This document shows, one piece after another, positions 22,913 to 31,107 of a stretch of DNA of 35,203 nt; the first letter of the stretch is position 1, and every line of letters starts with the position of its first letter. This stretch comes from JBMNOI01 sp050942995. GTDB taxonomy: Bacteria > Chloroflexota > Anaerolineae > UBA1429. A program made the translations under genes and the position numbers. Where the stretch lies: contig JBMNOI010000025.1 in assembly GCA_050942995.1 (NCBI GenBank), forward strand, positions 1 to 35,203, read 5' to 3'. Under the pieces are notes generated by a model. That model worked only from the letters and a program-made list of their open reading frames with translations. It searched no databases and had not been told where the DNA came from.

Positions 22913-24415
22913 ATGGAGATCAGAGTCGAGACGGGGGCTATTCAGGATGTAACCTCGGATCTCATCGTGGTGAATCTGTTCCGCGGTGTGGATCGGCCCG
23001 GAGGCGCCACCGGTGCGGTGGACGCGGCTCTGGACGGCGCGATCAGCGAGTTGATCCAGGGAGGCGATTTCCAGGGCAAGGCCGAGGAAATCGCGGTGCT
23101 CTATACTCGGGGAGCGATCCCCGCCCGGCGCGTCCTCGTCGCAGGGCTGGGCGAGCGTGACCGGTTCAATGTCGATGTGTTACGGCGTGTCTCGGCGGCC
23201 GTCGCCCGGGAGGTTCGCCGACTGCGTGTGACGCGCTACCACTCGATCGTACACGGCGCCGGCGTAGGGGGCCTGGGGATAGAGGAGGCCGTCCAGGCTA
23301 TCGTCGAGGGGGCCATTCTGGGAACCTATGATTTTGTCGAGCACAAGACTGAGCGAAAGGATCCTCCCCCCGATCTGGAGACGTTGACCCTGGTGCTGTT
23401 CGATGAGGGCGAGCGTGACGCCGCCGAACGCGGCGCTCTGGCCGGTCGGTCTGTGGGTGAGGCGGTCTGTATGGCCCGCGATCTCGCCAACCGTCCCGGC
23501 AACTATATGACCCCGACGATGCTGGCCGAGACGGCCGAGCAGATGGCCGGCGAGATGGGGCTCAGCGTGGAGGTGCTGGGCGAGAGCGAGATGGCCGAGC
23601 TGGGTATGGGGGCGTTGTTGGGCGTAGCCCAGGGATCGGCCGAGGAGGCCCGGTTCATCATCTTGGAGCACAATGCCCGACGCAGCGAATTGCCCACGTT
23701 TGTCGTGGTGGGCAAGGGGTTGACCTTTGATTCGGGGGGTATATCCATCAAGCCCGGGCAGGGCATGGAGCAGATGAAGTTCGACATGTCGGGCGCGGCG
23801 GCCACTCTGGGCATCTTGCGCGCTGTGGCCGAGCTGGAGCTGTCCCTGCACGTCGTGGGGCTGATTCCGGCCACCGAGAATCTGCCCGATGGCCGCGCCT
23901 ACAAGCCGGGGGATGTGCTCAAGTCGATGTCGGGCCTGACGATCGAGGTGGTCAACACCGACGCCGAGGGGCGACTGATCCTGGCCGACGTCCTGCATTA
24001 TGCCCGGCGCTATCAACCCAGGGCCGTGGTGGATATGGCCACCCTCACCGGCGCCTGTGTCATCGCACTGGGCCATGTTGCCGCAGGGCTCATGGGCAAC
24101 GACTCCGATCTGCTGGCGGCGCTCAAGAGTGCGGCCGAGCGTTCGGGCGAAAAAGTGTGGGAGCTGCCACTATACGACGAGTACGCCGAGCAGATCGAGA
24201 GCGATGTGGCCGATGTCAAGAACGTCGGCGGGCGACCGGCAGGGACCATCACCGCCGGACACTTTCTCAAAAAGTTCGCCGCCGACTATCCCTGGGCCCA
24301 CCTGGATATCGCCGGGACGGCCTGGGCCGACAACACCAAGGGCTATCAGGTCAAGGGAGCCACGGGATATGGCGTGCGGCTGCTGGTCGAGTGGCTGCGT
24401 CAGGCGGCCCGTTAG
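22913..24415 (+). CDS. pepA: Leucyl aminopeptidase (M17)
   Basis: M17 enzymes are hexameric two-zinc aminopeptidases of the cytoplasm that remove N-terminal residues. The 500-residue product has an N-terminal macro-like domain and a catalytic domain with VGKGLTFDSGGISIKPGQG, KFDMSGAAATLG and the family signature NTDAEGRL at about residues 348-355. Length is normal. The ATG at 22913 has AAGGGG seven bases upstream; a GTG at 22868 would add 15 residues and is less likely. It follows the M20 peptidase by 130 bp; that gap shows no clear terminator. Confidence 0.96.
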   Translation: MEIRVETGAIQDVTSDLIVVNLFRGVDRPGGATGAVDAALDGAISELIQGGDFQGKAEEIAVLYTRGAIPARRVLVAGLGERDRFNVDVLRRVSAAVAREVRRLRVTRYHSIVHGAGVGGLGIEEAVQAIVEGAILGTYDFVEHKTERKDPPPDLETLTLVLFDEGERDAAERGALAGRSVGEAVCMARDLANRPGNYMTPTMLAETAEQMAGEMGLSVEVLGESEMAELGMGALLGVAQGSAEEARFIILEHNARRSELPTFVVVGKGLTFDSGGISIKPGQGMEQMKFDMSGAAATLGILRAVAELELSLHVVGLIPATENLPDGRAYKPGDVLKSMSGLTIEVVNTDAEGRLILADVLHYARRYQPRAVVDMATLTGACVIALGHVAAGLMGNDSDLLAALKSAAERSGEKVWELPLYDEYAEQIESDVADVKNVGGRPAGTITAGHFLKKFAADYPWAHLDIAGTAWADNTKGYQVKGATGYGVRLLVEWLRQAAR

Positions 24416-24605
24416 TCGGCCGGGAACGCGTTGAGAAATGGGAGCGGTTGCGTATAGCAGATGAACTCGAACCGGACGTCCGAACTAGTCGGGCATCTGA
24501 AGATCTGAGCAACTTTTTTTCAATCACGGCCGGGACGTGAAGGACGAGCATATCCTGGCCGGAGGCGGCGCAAGGCCGCCGTCATCATAGCGGGGGCGGG
24601 TCGTC
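24416..24605. other. 190-bp gap between pepA and comEA with weak hairpins
   Basis: The gap holds a run of seven T (24514-24520) without a clear stem before it, and a small hairpin GGCGGC-GCAAG-GCCGCC at 24564-24580. No convincing promoter is seen. The T-run may be the remnant of a terminator for pepA. Confidence 0.35.
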
Positions 24606-25208
24606 ATGACGACATTGCTGCGCTATCGGGGCTATGTGGTGTTGACTTGCATCTATGCCGCGCTGTTCGGTGGATTTGTGCTGTACGAGCGCCGGCCGCA
24701 GCCCGAGCCGATGGCGATCGTGACGCCATCGCCCACGCTCACGCCCACACCGGCGCCGGCGCTGGTCTATGTCACCGGTGCGGTACGGCGACCCGGCGTC
24801 TATACCCTGTCCGTCGATAGCCGGGTGATCCATGCCGTCGAGGCGGCGGGTGGCCTGGCTGATGACGCCGATGCCGAGGCGGTGAACCTGGCCGATCGGG
24901 TGACGGATGCGCAGCGGCTCTATATCCCGCGGGTTGTTACAGAGGAAGCCTCTGCGCCCGCGTCTCCGCCCACAGCGGTTGCAGCCGGTGCAGGGAGCAG
25001 CGTGGCGGTCGGCGGCGTCGTCAATATCAATACGGCGACGGCCGTCGAGCTGGAAACTCTGCCCGGAATCGGCCCGGCATATGCGCAACGCATTATCGAA
25101 TATCGTGAGGCCCACGGGCCGTTTGTCGGTCCCGAGGCCATCATGGATGTGTCGGGCATCGGCCCGGCTACTTTTGAGCGAATCAAGGATCGCATTACGA
25201 CATATTGA
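24606..25208 (+). CDS. ComEA-like DNA-binding protein
   Basis: ComEA binds double-stranded DNA outside the membrane and helps natural transformation. The 200-residue product has an N-terminal membrane anchor (about residues 9-27), a Thr/Pro linker, an SLBB domain (about 53-110, YVTGAVRRPGVYTLSV) and two helix-hairpin-helix motifs at the end (VNINTATAVELETLPGIGPAYAQ, then FVGPEAIMDVSGIGPATFE). This is the normal ComEA plan. Other competence genes are not visible nearby, so DNA uptake is possible but not shown. The ribosome binding site (GGGGGCGGG) is moderate. Confidence 0.93.
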   Translation: MTTLLRYRGYVVLTCIYAALFGGFVLYERRPQPEPMAIVTPSPTLTPTPAPALVYVTGAVRRPGVYTLSVDSRVIHAVEAAGGLADDADAEAVNLADRVTDAQRLYIPRVVTEEASAPASPPTAVAAGAGSSVAVGGVVNINTATAVELETLPGIGPAYAQRIIEYREAHGPFVGPEAIMDVSGIGPATFERIKDRITTY

Positions 25209-25221
25209 GAGGGGATGAACC

Positions 25222-25965
25222 ATGAAGGCAGAAGTTGTCCTCACCGTCGCCGAATCCAAGCGCCTCATCGCCAAAGGGGTCGCCACGCTGGATTTCATTC
25301 AGGAAAAGATGCGCAAGGGGATCATCGTCGTCACATCGGGCACCACCAACGGCTACATCTATGAAGAGCTGACGGGCCAGACCATCGACCGCCGCGCCTA
25401 TATCACCGGTCGAACCATGCCGGCCAAGGGGGCGACCTCGTGGGACGTCGAGCCGCTGCCCGACCTGGTGCTGGTGGACGGCGTGCCGACGCCTGAGCTG
25501 GATCGGTTCAGCGCCCTGCAAGAGATGAAGCCCGGCGATGTGTACGTCAAAGGGGCCAACGCGCTGAACTATGGCGCGGGTGTGGCCGGCGTCTCGATCG
25601 GCAATCCGACCGGCGGCACGGTGGGCGGCTCTATCGGTTACATCTATGGTAAAAAGCTGCGCCTTCTCATCCCCGTCGGCCTGGAGAAAGAGGTGCCCTT
25701 TGATATCGAAGAGGCCTCTTCCCTCATCTCCGAGCCGGACGAGCATCTGGGGCACATCCTCTCGCTATGGCCGATGCGCGGCCTGATCTACACCGAGATC
25801 GAGGCCCTGGCCACGCTGTGCGGTGTGGACGCTATCCCCGTGGCGGCAGGCGGCATTGCCGGCGCCGAGGGTGGACTTCGCCTGCTGCTGGTGGGCGAGG
25901 CGGACGATGTCAAAAAGGCTGTGGCTCTGGTGGAGAGCATCCAGGGTGAGCCGCCGCTGGCCTAA
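25222..25965 (+). CDS. Conserved protein of unknown function
   Basis: I do not recognise a named family for this 247-residue soluble protein. It has no signal peptide or membrane helix. It begins MKAEVVLTVAESKRLIAKGV and has a hydrophobic strand-then-loop, GIIVVTSGTTNGYIYEELTG, and a glycine-rich region at about residues 119-150 that could bind a phosphate or nucleotide (SIGNPTGGTVGGSIGYIYG). Later parts, RGLIYTEIEALATLCGVDAIP and AAGGIAGAEGG, look like buried strands with glycine turns. It follows comEA by 13 bp, with GAGGGG about eight bases before its ATG, so it is probably co-transcribed with comEA. It ends at a strong terminator. Any link to DNA uptake is unknown. Confidence 0.8.
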   Translation: MKAEVVLTVAESKRLIAKGVATLDFIQEKMRKGIIVVTSGTTNGYIYEELTGQTIDRRAYITGRTMPAKGATSWDVEPLPDLVLVDGVPTPELDRFSALQEMKPGDVYVKGANALNYGAGVAGVSIGNPTGGTVGGSIGYIYGKKLRLLIPVGLEKEVPFDIEEASSLISEPDEHLGHILSLWPMRGLIYTEIEALATLCGVDAIPVAAGGIAGAEGGLRLLLVGEADDVKKAVALVESIQGEPPLA

Positions 25966-25987
25966 CAGTCGATCCACGCATTCAGAG

Positions 25988-26020
25988 GGGCCGGTTCCCG
26001 GAAGGGAATCGGCCCTTTTT
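25988..26020 (+). terminator. Intrinsic terminator after the comEA unit
   Basis: GGGCCGGTTCCC (25988-25999) and GGGAATCGGCCC (26004-26015) form a 12-bp stem with one G-T pair and a GGAA loop, followed directly by TTTTT. This is the best terminator in the window. Confidence 0.93.
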
Positions 26021-26187
26021 GCATTGTCGGTAGCTACCCATATGGCGGGGGCCATGGCTCGCCTGATGGCCGGCGTCGATGCGACGAGAATGTGGTGTAA
26101 TAGGCCCGCGCTTGATGACCTGTCGGGCCGTTCGGGTCCGTCCGCATCGATGAGCGCTATTTACATCTATCACTCAGGAGTAGAATC

Positions 26188-27669
26188 ATGGAACCTGTTT
26201 CTGCTGGACGGCCGGGCGCCGTCGCTGTCGGCGTGGCGATGGGTGTCATCGCCCTGGCCGGGCTACTTACCGGCGTGACCATGCCGCGCGGGCCGATTAC
26301 TTTTGTGCAGGCTTTGATCGGCATGGGTGTCTGTCTCGGCATCGGTCTGGTCGCGGGGCTGGCCCTGCGCAGCCGTTGGGCGCTGCTACCGGCGGCTCTG
26401 GTCTATTTCGCCGCGTTCGAGCTGGCCCGGTTGGGCGCCGTGGGCCCGACGGTGGATGCCATCCGGCTGAACAACACAGCCGGCATTCTGGCGTTTGTCC
26501 TCGGCCGTGGCTTTTTCGGATTCGTCGTTCTGCCGGCCATGATCCTCGGCGTGAATGTGGGAGCGGCGATGGCGCAGCACGTCTCGATGGCGCGGCCGTC
26601 GACGATTCTACCGGCCATCGTTGTCGCCGCCATGGCCGCTCTCGTCTCCTGGCCCGCCGGTACGCCCCCCATCGTGGATAAAGAGGGCGAACCGCTGCCC
26701 GGCAGTGTGGCCGAACTCGTCACGGTGCCCATCGGCGGCCATGACCAGGCCCTGCTGATTCGTGGCTACAGTACAGACAAGCCGGTGCTGCTCTACCTCT
26801 CCGGCGGTCCCGGGCAGAGCAACCTGCCCTTTACGCGGGTGCTGTTCGACGACCTGTCGCGAGATTTCATCATCGTTACCTGGGATCAGCGGGGCACGGG
26901 TAAATCCTATTCGGCGCTGGACCCCGTTTCGACCCTGACGCTGGAACAGGCCATCGCAGACACCAACGAACTGGCGGCCTATCTGTGCGAGCGTTTCGAT
27001 GAAGAGAAAATCTACTTGCTGGGCGAATCGTGGGGCAGCACGCTGGGTGTGCTGGCGGCACAGCAGCGCCCCGATCTGTATCACGCCGTCATCGGCAGTG
27101 GCCAGATGGTCAGCCAGGTCGAGACCGACCGTCGCCTGTACTATGACGTGCTGGATTATGCCGCCCGCACCGGTGATGCTGCGTTGAGTCGACAGATGCG
27201 CGCCTATGGCGAACCGCCATACGCTGACATGTCGGCCTATATGGTCGTCATGGGCTACTACGAGCGACTATACAAACCGTACACTCCGCCTGCGGCCTAT
27301 ATCGAGCGGGGTACGGCGGCGCGACTGGGGCCGTGGGGCGTGCTGGCCAGCGAGTATAATCTGGTGGAAAAGGTGAACTCGCTGCGCGGTTTTCTGGACA
27401 TGGGTTCGACCATGTATCCTCAGTTGCAGGATATCGACTTTCGTCGGGACGTGCCCCGGCTCGACGTGCCCCTTTACATACTGGACGGCGAGGCCGAGCT
27501 ATCGGCCCGACGTGATCTGGCGCTGGAATGGTTCGAGATGGTCGATGCGCCCATCAAGCGGATCTATTCCTTCGAGAATGCGGCTCACGCTCCGGCGTTC
27601 GAGCATTTCGAGGCATTCGGCGAAATCATGACCGGCACCATACTGCCCGAGACCTATCACAGAAGATAG
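26188..27669 (+). CDS. Membrane-anchored alpha/beta hydrolase, prolyl-iminopeptidase-like
   Basis: The 493-residue product has two parts. Residues 1-160 hold about five hydrophobic segments. Residues 175-490 form an alpha/beta hydrolase domain with the oxyanion motif GGPG (206-209), the WDQRGTGKS line typical of prolyl iminopeptidases (S33), the nucleophile S281 in GESWGS, and H467 in AAHAPAFEH. A fitting Asp lies in YILDGEAELS. Prolyl iminopeptidases remove N-terminal proline and are normally soluble, so the membrane part is unusual. The substrate may differ. AGGAG lies before the ATG. It stands alone between two hairpins. Confidence 0.88.
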   Translation: MEPVSAGRPGAVAVGVAMGVIALAGLLTGVTMPRGPITFVQALIGMGVCLGIGLVAGLALRSRWALLPAALVYFAAFELARLGAVGPTVDAIRLNNTAGILAFVLGRGFFGFVVLPAMILGVNVGAAMAQHVSMARPSTILPAIVVAAMAALVSWPAGTPPIVDKEGEPLPGSVAELVTVPIGGHDQALLIRGYSTDKPVLLYLSGGPGQSNLPFTRVLFDDLSRDFIIVTWDQRGTGKSYSALDPVSTLTLEQAIADTNELAAYLCERFDEEKIYLLGESWGSTLGVLAAQQRPDLYHAVIGSGQMVSQVETDRRLYYDVLDYAARTGDAALSRQMRAYGEPPYADMSAYMVVMGYYERLYKPYTPPAAYIERGTAARLGPWGVLASEYNLVEKVNSLRGFLDMGSTMYPQLQDIDFRRDVPRLDVPLYILDGEAELSARRDLALEWFEMVDAPIKRIYSFENAAHAPAFEHFEAFGEIMTGTILPETYHRR

Positions 27670-27676
27670 ATGTTGT

Positions 27677-27705
27677 GGGCCGGCGGGCTCACTTGCCGCC
27701 GGCCC
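27677..27705 (+). terminator. Hairpin after the hydrolase gene
   Basis: GGGCCGGCGG (27677-27686) pairs perfectly with CCGCCGGCCC (27696-27705) around a nine-base loop, seven bases after the stop codon. The following TTGTA is a weak T-run. Confidence 0.7.
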
Positions 27706-27798
27706 TTGTACGATGCATTCCACCACACATTTTGACGCAATCTAAACAGTAGATACCCTGTTTGCGGCTGTTACATAGAAAAAAATAGAGCAACGCAC

Positions 27799-27827
27799 TT
27801 GACCAATCGTCTCAGGTTACATATATT
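27799..27827 (+). promoter_or_regulatory. Promoter for the secreted M23-like gene
   Basis: TTGACC (27799-27804), a 17-base spacer and TATATT (27822-27827) are seen, one mismatch each. A possible TTG start at 27799 lies inside this -35 and is rejected; the first ATG after the inferred transcript start is 27904. Confidence 0.75.
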
Positions 27828-27903
27828 GCGAGGCGGCAGGTTTGATGATCTGTCGGCCTGTTTTCTTATCTTATCTTTCGAGACAGACCAGAGAAACCTC
27901 GCA

Positions 27904-29508
27904 ATGACCATGCTGACTGTTCGACGTCTCCTGTTGATTCTTATTGTCACACTTACGATCTTTGGCAGCGTAGCCTCCGCCTTTGAGATAAACGGGCATG
28001 TTCTCGCCGAGTCCACGACCGTTCTCCCCACCGAAAGCGTCGTGCTGGACAACGTCGACCACGTGCGTATGGCCCCTCCCACGGTGCCGGTTGACGACGA
28101 GATGACGGCGGCTCTCGTCGATCTGCTTACCACGATCAGTGAAGATATCGACACGAGAACCTTTGCCGTGACCGACCTGGAGCAGCGGGGCGAATGGTAC
28201 CTGGTCTCCGTCGCCGGCCTTGTGGATCTCGCGGACCTGGAAGAATGGAACCTTCACGATCACGGCCGCTGGTTTGGCCTGGCCATCCTCACAAAGGATG
28301 AGCAGGGCCGCTGGACGGGATCGATCGAGGGGGCCGATGACTTTCAGGATCTTCTGATGTCGATCTCTTCCGATGTGCTCAGCCCGACGGCGGTGACCGA
28401 TCTGATCGGGGGATACGGAGCTCAGAGCAGCGGCTACATCTTCCCCTGGGAGCCGGGCACCAGTATGCAGTACGGCGTTTTGGGAGTGCATGACGCCGGC
28501 TTTGCCGGGGTGATCCCGGGCTGGAAGGCGGTCGATTTCTTGTCCGACGGGAATACCGCCCTCGGGCGCGCCCCGAATCGCTTGCTCGCTGCAAACTCGG
28601 GCAGCATCACCTACATCTGCCGGGGCACGGTGAACGTCGCCGCCCGCATTGGCGATCTGATGTACGTTCACCTGCTGGATAACTCCACCCTCACTTATGG
28701 GCGCTATTTCTCTCAGGGCCAGGTGATCGGCCAGCTCAAGACGGGCAGCTTTAGCGATCGTTGTGGTTGGGCCAGCCAGGCGGCGGGATGGTTTCACGTT
28801 CACTGGGCCTTTCCCAATTCCAATCCGTTTCGCGCCGGGGGCTGGGAGCTGGGCCTGCACGACGGCATCTGGCGTCGGGGGGCGGAGGAGCGCCGGATCC
28901 ACTCCTGGCTCCGGGCCGATCCGCCACCGCCATCGCCCCCTGTGCTGGTGAGCCCGGCAAACGAGGCGATCGCCGAGGAGGGGCAGAACATCATCCTCTC
29001 CTGGTCGGCGACGGGAGCCGAGTATCGGGGTGAGATATCGGGAGGGCCGGAGGGGCCCCAGTCCTTCGGCTGGCAGAGCGGCACAACCCGGACGATCTCG
29101 GCACCACCTGCCGGATATATCTATCTCTGGCGGGTGCAGGCCCGCAACGCCTCGGGACAGAGTGCGTGGAGCAGCTCACGCACCTTCACTGTGCGGCCGG
29201 CCGCCCCGACAAACCTGAGCGCTCAGGCATGGGCGTGCGATCGGGTGCTGCTGACCTGGACGGACAACTCGGGGGGCGAAGAGGGCTATCGGATCTATCG
29301 TAACGGCAGCCCGCTGGCTGTGGTGGGGGCCAATTCGACGGGCTATATCGATAACGATGTGGGTGAGAGCGCAAGCTACGACTATTTTGTGCGGGCCTAC
29401 CGGGGCACCATCGAATCGGCCTCCAGCGCGACGACGACGGTTGTGACGCCGGTATGCGGTGGCGATCCACCCATCCCGCGCTATTTCCTGCCCATGGTGC
29501 AGCGCTGA
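27904..29508 (+). CDS. Secreted M23-like protein with fibronectin type III domains
   Basis: The 534-residue product has a signal peptide (cleavage expected after ASA near residue 26). Residues 27-175 are of no known family. Residues about 178-320 look like an M23 peptidase fold, with D211 in WKAVDF and the HVH pair (H298, H300), but the first histidine ligand usually found just before the Asp is missing. Two fibronectin-like domains follow (about 345-430 and 435-520, with SPANEAIAEEGQNIILSW and SAQAWACDRVLLTWTDNSGGEEGYRIY). The protein ends RYFLPMVQR. It is probably exported and binds or once cut cell wall peptides. A ribosome binding site is not clear. A second ATG lies at 27910. Confidence 0.8.
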   Translation: MTMLTVRRLLLILIVTLTIFGSVASAFEINGHVLAESTTVLPTESVVLDNVDHVRMAPPTVPVDDEMTAALVDLLTTISEDIDTRTFAVTDLEQRGEWYLVSVAGLVDLADLEEWNLHDHGRWFGLAILTKDEQGRWTGSIEGADDFQDLLMSISSDVLSPTAVTDLIGGYGAQSSGYIFPWEPGTSMQYGVLGVHDAGFAGVIPGWKAVDFLSDGNTALGRAPNRLLAANSGSITYICRGTVNVAARIGDLMYVHLLDNSTLTYGRYFSQGQVIGQLKTGSFSDRCGWASQAAGWFHVHWAFPNSNPFRAGGWELGLHDGIWRRGAEERRIHSWLRADPPPPSPPVLVSPANEAIAEEGQNIILSWSATGAEYRGEISGGPEGPQSFGWQSGTTRTISAPPAGYIYLWRVQARNASGQSAWSSSRTFTVRPAAPTNLSAQAWACDRVLLTWTDNSGGEEGYRIYRNGSPLAVVGANSTGYIDNDVGESASYDYFVRAYRGTIESASSATTTVVTPVCGGDPPIPRYFLPMVQR

Positions 29509-29574
29509 TTGGGAAAATACCCTCCTTACCCAGAAGACCTTCGGAAGGTGGCATTGATCTCCGCTTGGATGACT

Positions 29575-29603
29575 TTGCCACGACTCTTTGTTTATGCTAT
29601 ACT
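29575..29603 (+). promoter_or_regulatory. Promoter for the purA-guaB-purL unit
   Basis: TTGCCA (29575-29580), a 17-base spacer and TATACT (29598-29603), with TGC just before it as an extended -10, form a near-consensus promoter. The transcript should start near 29610, giving a leader of about 138 nt. Confidence 0.8.
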
Positions 29604-29643
29604 CTGGGCGTAAAAGCTAATAGGCACGCGCAAAAGACAGGGG

Positions 29644-29690
29644 CGTCTCCTCTGATACCGTTAGGCCAAGAGGGGGCGTTTTATATTTTT
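29644..29690 (+). terminator. Terminator-like hairpin inside the purA leader
   Basis: CGTCTCCTCT (29644-29653) pairs with AGAGGGGGCG (29669-29678) over ten base pairs including two G-T pairs, with a 15-base loop, followed by TTTTATATTTTT. It lies downstream of the promoter and 58 bases before the purA ATG, so it can act as an attenuator or as the end of a short RNA. Confidence 0.7.
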
Positions 29691-29747
29691 CGCACGGTAA
29701 TGTAGGCGCGGGCCGGGTTTTTCGATCATCCACAACAGGAGAGCGTC

Positions 29748-31037
29748 ATGCCAGCGACCGTCGTTATCGGTGCCCAGTGGGGCGATGAAGGCAAGGGCAA
29801 GATCGTCGATCATCTTGCCGAACGTGCCGCGATGGTGGTGCGATATCAGGGGGGCCCCAATGCCGGCCATACCGTCATCATCGGCGATACGGTGCTGCGG
29901 CTGCACCAGGTGCCCTCGGGCATCACCCGTCCCCACGTTAAATCGGTCCTGGCGCATGGCATGGTGATCAATCCCACAGCGCTGGTGGCCGAACTGGACG
30001 AGATTATCGCCCAGGGGATCGATCCCTGCAATCTGTGGATCAGCCCGAACGCCCACCTCATCATGCCCTACCATCTGGTGCTGGACGAGCTGGAAGAGAC
30101 GCTGCGCGGCGATCATGCTATCGGCACCACCAAAAAGGGCATCGGGCCCGCGTACGCTGATAAAATCGCCCGCTGGGGACTGCGCGTACAGGACCTCGTT
30201 GATCTCGATCGTTTCACCGAGCGGGTGGAGGTGGCCCTCAAGCGGATAAACCTGATCCTGACCTGCCTTTACGATCATCGGCCCTTTACGGTCGAAGAGA
30301 TCGTCGAGCAGTATGCGCCGGCCGCAGAGCGTCTGGCGCCCATGGTCACCGACACCACGTTGCTCATTCAAAACGCTCTGCGGCGCGGCGAGAACGTGCT
30401 GCTAGAGGGCGCTCAGGGGACCATGCTCGATATCGATTACGGCACCTATCCGTATGTGACCTCATCTTCGCCGACATCGGGCGGCGCCTGCCAGGGGGCC
30501 GGCATCAGCCCGCGAGATGTGCAGGAGGTCATCGCCGTCGTCAAGGTCTATACCTCTCGGGTGGGGCGTGGCCCCTTCCCCACAGAGCTACACGATTCGG
30601 TGGGCGATTGGATCGTCGAGCGCGGCCACGAATACGGCACCACCACCGGTCGACGTCGCCGTTGCGGATGGATCGACCTGGTGAGTCTGCGCTACAGCAT
30701 GAGGACGAACGGGTTCAGCGGTCTGGCGCTTACGCGGCTGGACGTGCTCAGCGGCTTGAACGAGATCAAGCTGTGTACCGGTTATCGATTGCCCGACGGC
30801 ACCATAACCGAGGATTATCCGCTGGATAACTCTCTGCTGGAACAGGTGACCGCGGTATACGAGACCATGCCCGGCTGGGAGGAGGAGATCAGTTCCGCCC
30901 GAACGATGGACGATCTACCCGAGACGGCCCGGGCCTATTGTGAGCGCATTGCCGAGCTGCTGGAGGTGCCGGTCGACTTGATCTCTGTAGGCGCGGAGCG
31001 CAACGCCCTGGTCGCGCTTCGCTGGCCAATGAAATAG
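29748..31037 (+). CDS. purA: Adenylosuccinate synthetase
   Basis: PurA joins IMP and aspartate using GTP, the first step from IMP to AMP. The 429-residue product has the nucleotide loop GDEGKGK (12-18) with catalytic D13, H41 in NAGHTV, GTTKKGIGPAYADK, the LEGAQGTMLDIDYGTYPYVTSS stretch, and TTGRRRRCGWIDL near the C-terminal third. All family motifs are present. AGGAG lies seven bases before the ATG. It is the first gene of a purine cluster with guaB and purL, so both AMP and GMP branches are made from one region. Confidence 0.97.
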   Translation: MPATVVIGAQWGDEGKGKIVDHLAERAAMVVRYQGGPNAGHTVIIGDTVLRLHQVPSGITRPHVKSVLAHGMVINPTALVAELDEIIAQGIDPCNLWISPNAHLIMPYHLVLDELEETLRGDHAIGTTKKGIGPAYADKIARWGLRVQDLVDLDRFTERVEVALKRINLILTCLYDHRPFTVEEIVEQYAPAAERLAPMVTDTTLLIQNALRRGENVLLEGAQGTMLDIDYGTYPYVTSSSPTSGGACQGAGISPRDVQEVIAVVKVYTSRVGRGPFPTELHDSVGDWIVERGHEYGTTTGRRRRCGWIDLVSLRYSMRTNGFSGLALTRLDVLSGLNEIKLCTGYRLPDGTITEDYPLDNSLLEQVTAVYETMPGWEEEISSARTMDDLPETARAYCERIAELLEVPVDLISVGAERNALVALRWPMK

Positions 31038-31048
31038 GTTGGAAAAAG

Positions 31049-31078
31049 GTTCGCCTGCCCCGCGAGGGACGGGCGAAC
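31049..31078 (+). other. Long hairpin between purA and guaB
   Basis: GTTCGCCTGCCCC (31049-31061) and GGGACGGGCGAAC (31066-31078) form a 13-bp stem with one G-T pair and one mismatch, closed by a GCGA tetraloop of the GNRA type. The bases after it (GTGCTTTTGG) give only a weak T-run. It may lower read-through or protect RNA ends. Confidence 0.65.
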
Positions 31079-31107
31079 GTGCTTTTGGAGGCAACAGAGG
31101 AGGCCTT

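Noticed and set aside
27799..27903. TTG start and N-terminal extension for the M23-like protein
   Set aside because: The TTG lies within the -35 box of the promoter, and the extension would hide the signal peptide that begins at 27904.
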